The notes beneath the pieces were generated by a model. That model was not told the DNA's origin. It worked only from the letters and a program-made list of their open reading frames with translations, and ran no database searches. From NCBI GenBank assembly GCA_963682175.1, contig OY821771.1:42118201-42182200 (forward strand): DNA of 64,000 nucleotides, read 5' to 3'. Below, piece after piece: positions 57,423 through 64,000 of this stretch (positions are counted from its first letter, which is position 1; each line of letters begins with the position of its first letter). The translations under genes and the position numbers were made by a program. The stretch comes from Triglochin maritima (taxonomy: Eukaryota; Streptophyta; Magnoliopsida; Alismatales; Juncaginaceae).

Positions 57423-57667
57423 ATGGGCTCACGAAAATATGGCAGCACCAGCAAGGCACTATGCTGGCCAGAAGAAGACAAGTCCTATCTCAAACACCCA
57501 CTATGCTCCAAAGCATCAGCCAAAGCATGCCCAGAACCAGAACTTGTCTTTGGCAGCATTTTACAATTGAAAGCAGTTTTGATTCCTTCCCAATTTGGGC
57601 ATCTCAAGAACTTGTGTTCTGGTGCTGAGGCTCTGAACACACTGGCAATTTTCACAATATCAAGCGG
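57423..57667 (+). other. Unassigned open frame, possible exon
   Basis: From ATG 57423 about 80 residues are open before a donor-like GGTAATCT near 57668 (MGSRKYGSTSKALCWPEED.. ..LKNLCSGAEALNTLAIF). No family recognised, no partner exon found. It may be a transcript piece or chance. Confidence 0.2.
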
Positions 57668-58609
57668 TAATCTCATTCTGCTCTTTTTTTCTTTCTTCTT
57701 TTTACTTTTGTTTGATGTTAGTTAGCGAAATTTCCGTGTTTGGGATTTTGTTGTAACATGTTCTTATGGATCGAAGTGAATGTCAGTTGGAACCTTTGTT
57801 TGGAAGCTTTTAGTTTGGTTCACTTGCTCGTCCGTGTTTGATGACTTCGATTTGATGTTGTTTATTGAACCATGCTGAAGTACGACTGAAGCCTTATAGT
57901 GTTCATTTTGGTTTCAAGCGAAGGATATTTGGATGTGTTTATAATAAGTGTAGCTCTTGTGTATGTTAGTGCAGCTCCTTCGTATGTTTTGCATTGCAAA
58001 ATTTGTCTTTAGATGAAAGGTATTAGCTGAGACCCAGATAAAGTGTTGCCTTTGAGATCACAAGATATGGTGTATTATCGTGTACTATATTATGCGTTTG
58101 TCTTACCAGATGAGTAAGTGTTTTTTTGTGCATAGCCCGTGTGTAGTTGAGGCATGATCTCTTGAACTATCTCTGAAGTAGGTGTTGAGAAGATGAATTT
58201 ACAATAAAGATTGTCAAATAATTGCTTGCACCAGCAAATTCAAAAGAAGAAACGTAAGAAGAAAGGAATCATACTTTTTGATAAGGGTAGAAGGGGATAT
58301 CTAACAGAGGAGAATGTTGAGTAGTTGCAAAGTTGGTTTCTTTTTCACTTCACTATTCAAATCCATGTTTCAATATTTTGTGCTTTTCATGTTAGAGGCC
58401 ATGAAGAGCAATTCAAGGTGAATAACAGAGATAAGGAATCAAACGTCTTGTTCCAGGAGTGAACCTGATTTAGTACGTAAACGAGAGACAAATTTAGATG
58501 CTCGTCGGGATCAGATGACTTCCATTCAGCTGAAATGCATTGAAAATCATTTTGTCTGGTTTCTGCGGTCTAACAAAAATGTTGAAGGGAATCTAAAAGA
58601 TTAGTGTGG

Positions 58610-59095
58610 TGTTGAGATATTCGAGGAAATAATGAAAATATTCAGATGTCGCCTATTTTATCTACTGAATGGATACAATCTTCAGATATTATTGTTTGAG
58701 GTTCTATAAAAGGTATCCCTTATATATGTTAATATAGAAAAATGAATAGAATTTGGTGTGGTGAAGAGAGGATAGGGTGTAAGGATAGTATTAATTACAT
58801 GGATAAGATTGATTCTTGTTGCTCTCTTAAGTTTCTATTATCCGTGGCATATGGTTATAACCAATTTCTGTAATTGCAGTCTATTAGGTCCGATGTAAGA
58901 AATTCTTTTTTATACAATGTATAAATAGACATCACTTAGCACAATGCTAGGCAAGGAAAGCTTTTCCGTTTGCACTTTACAGTCACCTTCATCTCTTACA
59001 ACACATTCACAATCTTCTCTCAAACTTTGTGTGTCCTTGTTCACGTGGGCTTATTGATTTATCTTGCTGTTCCTCTTGTTTGTACACCCCCAACA
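58610..59095 (+). mobile_element. Possible solo LTR upstream of GGT
   Basis: TGTTGAGATATTC...CCCCCAACA gives TGTTG/CAACA ends and includes a TATA box (TGTATAAATAG, about 58917-58927) with a CT-rich leader, as in copia LTRs. The flanking pentamers do not match, so it could equally be plain promoter sequence. The TATA box may drive the downstream gene. Confidence 0.35.
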
Positions 59096-59212
59096 AGTTG
59101 GTGAAAATGCAAGGTTCAGGACCACTTCTATCCCAAAAGAGCCTTCATTTGTCTCGACTTATTCTTTCTTATTTTTCATTTTGCAATGTATACCAAAAGT
59201 AGATATATCTGA

Positions 59213-62200
59213 ATGTCATTTGCATTAGAAGCTACAAACATGAAATTTTCACTGAATCATTATTTTATGGTAGCAGGTATGTTGCTGTTCTTTAGTAGAA
59301 CAATAACAATTGTTCTACTTTTTCTACTACAAAACAATCTTGGTGATGCTTCTGGGAGTAGGAGGGAAGTCATCACATCAAGATATGGTGCTGTAGCCAC
59401 AGATGACGGGCGATGTTCTAGAATTGGAAGAGATGTGCTTCGAGATGGTGGAAATGCAGTGGATGCTTCGACCGCTGCTGCACTTTGTTTGGGTGTTGTG
59501 AGTCCTGCATCAAGTGGCATTGGTGGAGGTGCTTTCATGGTCCTTAGATTGGCCAATGGAAAGGCACAAGCCTTTGACATGAGAGAGACTGCTCCCATAC
59601 TTGCTTCTCAGGTATTCTTTGGCTCGTTGCAGTTTATTTTTCATCTTCCCAAGTATCTGGCTGTGGATGTTTTCAGTTAATGAAATTAGCTAGATGAACG
59701 TCCTGTGGTTATGTGGTTTTAATGTGCTAAAATCTTGAAGGAAATTTTCATTATCGTTCACTATTTCAAGTTACAATTTTTAATTTTAGCGTTTAGAGGT
59801 ATCTTGATATATATAATCAGTATCCATCAGTTCTGTATCATTCAGATACAATGTCCTAACCATGTCTTTCTCTTCTTAAGAACATGTATGCTGGGAATGC
59901 AGCTCTAAAAGGAAGTGGTGCACTCTCTATAGCAGTTCCTGGTGAACTAGCAGGTCTGCGTGAATCTTGGAAGCAACACGGCAAGCTTCCATGGAAAAGA
60001 CTTGTAATGCCTGCAGTACGATTGGCCCGTACTGGCTTCAGAATATCACCTTACCTTCATATGCAAATGGTCAAAACAAAAGCAGGGCTTTTAGCTGATC
60101 CAGGGCTAAGTGATATATTTACATCAAATGGAACGCTTCTAAAGATCGGTGATCTATGTGTTGACAATAAACTTGCAGATACACTAGAGTCTGTCGCGAC
60201 TCATGGACCAGATGTCCTTTACAACGGTTCAATTGGTGCTATTTTGATAAAGGATATCAAAAATGCTGGAGGAATCCTAACCATGAAAGATTTACAAAAT
60301 TATCAAGTCAAAGTGAGGAAACCAATTTCGGCAAATATTATGGGGCTTGAGGTGCTGAGTATGCCACCACCATCATCTGGGGGTGCTGAACTAGTTCTGG
60401 TCAGTTTAAAACTTTAAATTTTACTTTCAGTAATTTTTTTCTTCATTTGCTGCTTTTGATCTGATATTTAAGGTAGCATCTTGGTTTTCAATCTTCATGT
60501 ATCTCTTACCTTAAAAATCAATAAATGGAACTCTATATCAGTTATAGATGACAAGGTAAGTTTGTTCTTCACAAAAGTGAGGGATGAAATGTTATCCAAG
60601 ACAATATTATTGTGTCTTCACAAGTATTTAGAATTTACACAGGCTCCTACGTACTATTGTTCAGATTGTAAGTTTATTGAGATGCTTCCGTCATCAGTAG
60701 TACAGCAGTACTTTATACTTTAAGTTGACACTGCAAGTTGCTGATAATCTTGTACAATGAATTACACATTCTTCACATAAGATGAGAACTATAATATCCA
60801 TAATGCATTTAGCAAATATGAGAAAAACATTCTAGTGTGCTTTTGTTATCTTATGTGACTTAAAGCACTTTGAAGTCCAATAAGAATACTTTACTACTTA
60901 AAATTACTTTACTATTTAAAATTACATCACTAACTGCTTAAAGTAAAGTATTAACCGTTGGTTCATTATGAGCTCAATAAAACTTCCTCAATTCAATTTT
61001 TTTAATATAAATTAACTTGCACCTTTGCTTTGTTTTTCCCCCCATGCCAAAACAGATTTCAAATATTCTTGCTCAATATGGGTTTCCTTCCGGCATTTCG
61101 GGCTCTCTTGGGCTTCATCGTGAAATTGAATCTCTTAAGCATCTCCTTGCCTTGAGAATGAACTTAGGAGATCCAGACTTCGTGAATATTTCGAAGGTTT
61201 TATCGAACATGCTTTCTGTAAAATTTGCCAGAGCATTGAGGAATACCATCTTTGACAACAGGACCTTTGCTGCTCCTCATTATGGTGGAAAGTAAGGATC
61301 TTTTCCCCTTGTCTGGTCAATGTTATTTCTCTAAGAAAAAAAAGCAATAACCGGTGTAGATGATTGATATTATCTGGAGTTGTACAATTGCCTCTATTTG
61401 TTACCTTAGTTTGTGCATGGTAGAATTTAAGACTTATATAACAAGAGAATCAGAAATGCTGATTATTTTCTTAGTTTGTGTCGTTTGTGAAGACATTTTC
61501 ACTTTTCAGTTGGAAGCATAATTCAAACGTGATTTTTATATCAATGATATCTTATTTTGATGCCCTATTATTCCAGGTGGAACCAAATAAATGACCATGG
61601 AACCAGCCATCTTTGTGTTGTTGATGCTGCAAGAAATGCTGTTTCAATGACCAGTACAGTAAACTATTATTTTGGATCAGTCTTTCGATCCCGAAATACT
61701 GGAATACTGCTCAATAATGAAATGGATGATTTTTCCATTCCTGGGAGTTTCTCCAATAAAGTTCCACCACCAGCCCCTGCAAACTTTATTAATCCGAATA
61801 AAAGGCCGTTATCTGCAATGACGCCAACAATTGTGCTCAAGGTATGCTTGCTGGAGTCTATGGACGTCGTGCTATATTTCAATCTCGATTGCCACTGTTA
61901 TTGTTCTAAGTTGTTTGATTGCGCAGGATGGTCAACTAAAGGCCGCAGTTGGTGCCAGTGGTGGAGCAATGATTACTGCTGCAACAGCGGAAGTTTTCTT
62001 CAACCATTTTGTTAAGGGTTTAGATCCATTTTCCTCTGTCATGGCTCCTCGATTGTATCCCCAGGTGCATTTAAAATATTTTACTTTAAATTTACTCCTC
62101 GAAACGTTGCATGTAATGATGTGAAGTATTTTTATTATTTGCTGTTTTTCAGCTCTCGTTTCACCGATCTGCTCAATTTTCGCATGTGACTAACCTTATC

Positions 62201-62712
62201 TTGAAATACTCTAATTATCTCTAATGATGGTTACTACTACTACTTAACTTGAAGGGGATTGTTTTTATGTTAGAATTTATCTCACTTGCAAATGTAATGT
62301 TGAAGTTGTGTTTTGAATTCCATGATGATTGATTTAACAACTTGAGTGGGCATTTTAGCATTTGCCTGTGATTCTAAAGTCATGCATTTGTGCTTTCTAT
62401 TGCATTATTATTGGGTTTTTTTTCTGATAATAGTTATAGTTAATTTAATCGATTGCCTTGCTGCAGTTGATCCCGAATGTGGTTATGTACGAGAACTGGA
62501 CAACCGTAACGGGTGACCACTTCGAAGTTGCTGCTGCGACGAGATCGGAGCTGGCGAAAAAGGGACATGTCCTACAGGGTCTTGCTGGGGGAACTATTTG
62601 CCAGTTCATTGTGCATAATCTGGAGAAGTCAAACCCACACAAGAGGATGAAGTTTGGAGATCTCACTGCAATAAGTGATCCAAGAAAAGGAGGTTTTCCA
62701 GCTGGTTATTGA
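59213..62712 (+). CDS. GGT: Gamma-glutamyltransferase (gamma-glutamyl transpeptidase)
   Basis: Six exons in frame, 600 aa: 59213-59611, 59881-60399, 61056-61291, 61577-61841, 61927-62064, 62467-62712. It cleaves the gamma-glutamyl bond of glutathione and its conjugates. An N-terminal hydrophobic segment (about residues 16-42) fits a signal peptide/anchor for export. Family marks: SGIGGGAFMVLR, substrate-binding Arg124 in DMRETAP, PPPSSGGAE (SSGG 298-301), catalytic Thr394 in DHGTSHLCVVD, where the precursor self-cleaves into two subunits, and LNNEMDDFSIPG. The closest named relatives are Arabidopsis GGT1/GGT2 (At4g39640/At4g39650), apoplastic enzymes; the neighbouring PPR5-like gene supports this. 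Alternative start at 59240 (MKFSLNH). No defect seen. Confidence 0.92.
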
Positions 62713-63604
62713 GTTACCAGAAAAACAAGACCATTCTTTACTGGAGAATAAAATGGTGATCCAAACTAATTATTCCTTGACAAACAACCTGACCGAGATG
62801 TGATTGTGTTTTTCCACTGTTGTGTGGCTAAGGTTTTTGATCCTTGAATAAAAAGTCTCGGAGTTGATACGTGGAGCCACTTGTATGAGTTGGGCTGGTT
62901 TGTATTAGAGTGGATCCAATAAGGATCATAATCAATTCTACTGTGCATTAGACATTTCCCTCGATATGTAAAGGGAACGGCTTGTACGTTGCATGCATGG
63001 ATAGAAATCCCATTCTTAGAGACGTTCCCATCTCGAATCATGTTGTTGCTGTGAGTGAAGATTCTGTTATTGTTTTCCTGTGTGATTCTAGTTGACGAGA
63101 GAGATTCCAGCTGACTCGTGTGATTGTTATCGTTGGTATAACTATTACATATCTAGCATGTACATTGACTAGCTTGCTTGGTGTAACCATTAGTTTTTCC
63201 TGTCTTTTGTAATTGTGGAAGCAACTATCTCTGGCCATGACATTTTCCGTTGGTTACAAGCTTTAAAAAAAATCAGATTGCCAACAATGACTTCAAATTA
63301 TTATTTGTAGAACTTAAAATCTATCAGCAACGAGTGAATGAATTTAATAACTTATAACTCGAGAGAATGCACATAAATTATCAACTGTATGGCAAACTAC
63401 AGTCGTAACATCAACTCGAAACAAAATTGAGAAGCATTTTGTAAAACTTTTAGTCAAATTAGTTGCTTAACATCTAAAGTAATTTCGTTTGATTGATTAT
63501 GTTTTCGTGGTATACTAGGAATAAACACAAATGAATTTGAGTGGTCCCAAACCAAGGTTCTAGCCCTAGTGCCCAATTGCTAGATCGAACGCCGACCCAG
63601 CTTA
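62713..63604 (+). other. GGT 3' UTR and flank
   Basis: AATAAA at 62747-62752 is a likely poly(A) signal 35 bp after the stop. Beyond it I see AT-rich sequence without a gene. Confidence 0.5.
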
Positions 63605-63750
63605 GGTTGCGTTTGGAAGCTACAGTTTAATGTATTATTGTAGTGGCTGTCAAATGGTCACGTTGGATTCTTTGTTTAGTTGGTAAAATATAATTTTATT
63701 CCTTAAAACCCGCTCTCTGTTTCTTACAGCGCAACTAATTTTTCTAAAAA
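63605..63750. mobile_element. Decayed MITE, relative of 54248-54446
   Basis: In opposite orientation it shares TTGTTTAGTTG, TAATTTTATTCCTTAAAA and AGTGGCTG..AATGGTCACGTTG blocks with the copy in the PPR intron. Confidence 0.5.
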
Positions 63751-63829
63751 ATTAGAAACTTTAATTCCTTCTTTCCATATATTTCCCCAGTTTAATTCCT
63801 TGATATAAACTTTGAGGCAACGTTTACGT

Positions 63830-64000
63830 AGGCGACCGCCTAGGCGTTAGGCGGTCGCCTAGGCGGTCGCCGGTGGCGGTGGTCGCCTGGGCGACCACCG
63901 CCTTTCGCCCAGCAGAGCTGGGCGAAATAGGCGATCGCCTAGGCGATCATTTCGCCTAGGCGATCGCCTAGGCGAGAGCCGTTGGAGGCTCTCCAACGGC
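63830..64000. repeat. Cluster of perfect GC-rich hairpins, cut by the window edge
   Basis: Three perfect inverted repeats (63877-63900, 11-bp arms, 2-nt loop; 63903-63927, 11-bp arms, 3-nt loop; 63978-64000, 10-bp arms, 3-nt loop) with many AGGCGATCGCCT palindromes and CGCCTAGGCG words between. It resembles palindrome-rich MITE interiors and is probably the left part of an element continuing right of the window. Confidence 0.75.

Noticed and set aside
57485..57676. Minus-strand frame opposite the unassigned ORF at 57423
   Set aside because: Neither strand shows a known family; the plus frame is kept only as a weak candidate.

Overview
This is nuclear genomic DNA of a flowering plant, most likely a eudicot. 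The evidence is spliced genes with GT-AG (and two GC-AG) introns, plastid-targeted plant protein families, a plant tRNA-Trp, a nuclear copy of plastid ycf2, and dense plant-type transposons (Ty3/gypsy chromovirus, Ty1/copia, hAT, PIF/Harbinger, Mutator-like, Au-type SINEs). There is no sign of prokaryotic DNA, a CRISPR array or a defence island. The species cannot be named from the sequence alone.

Layout, left to right; all host genes lie on the + strand. (1) 2690-7249: the 3' exons of a plastid M41-like, AAA-less FtsH-type protease gene. Its first exon lies left of the window, behind an intron that holds a SINE and a solo LTR. A 1-kb Mutator-like foldback element sits at its stop codon. (2) 8381-11610: an LTR in reverse orientation with another solo LTR inserted inside it. 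(3) 11863-29606: a small plastid membrane-protein gene of unknown function, now broken. A 10.4-kb Ty3/gypsy element sits in its first exon and a 4.3-kb Ty1/copia element in an intron. The gypsy element itself carries a solo LTR and a hAT MITE. (4) 30265-31425: a MIZ1/DUF617 gene. (5) 33008-48095: a complete 20-exon ABC1-kinase gene of the plastid ABC1K7/ABC1K8 group (733 aa). Its third intron is 7.5 kb long because a hAT element holds a Harbinger-like element that holds a second, coding Harbinger element. (6) 48.1-53.4 kb: a gene-poor stretch with a small ORF, two MITEs, a ycf2 fragment and another solo LTR. (7) tRNA-Trp(CCA), a PPR5/EMB2453-like pentatricopeptide gene (480 aa) and a gamma-glutamyltransferase gene (600 aa) close the window. 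The PPR and GGT genes are also near neighbours on Arabidopsis chromosome 4.

The host genes are independent housekeeping genes, mostly plastid or apoplast related, not an operon or pathway cluster. The features most worth study are the element architecture: three-level nesting with intact target-site duplications, paired palindromic dyads shared by LTRs of different families, a Harbinger element with an intact accessory ORF but a decayed transposase, a foldback hairpin at a stop codon, and a run of perfect hairpins at the right edge. Exon borders were set by hand from splice consensus plus an unbroken reading frame; no alignment or database search was run.
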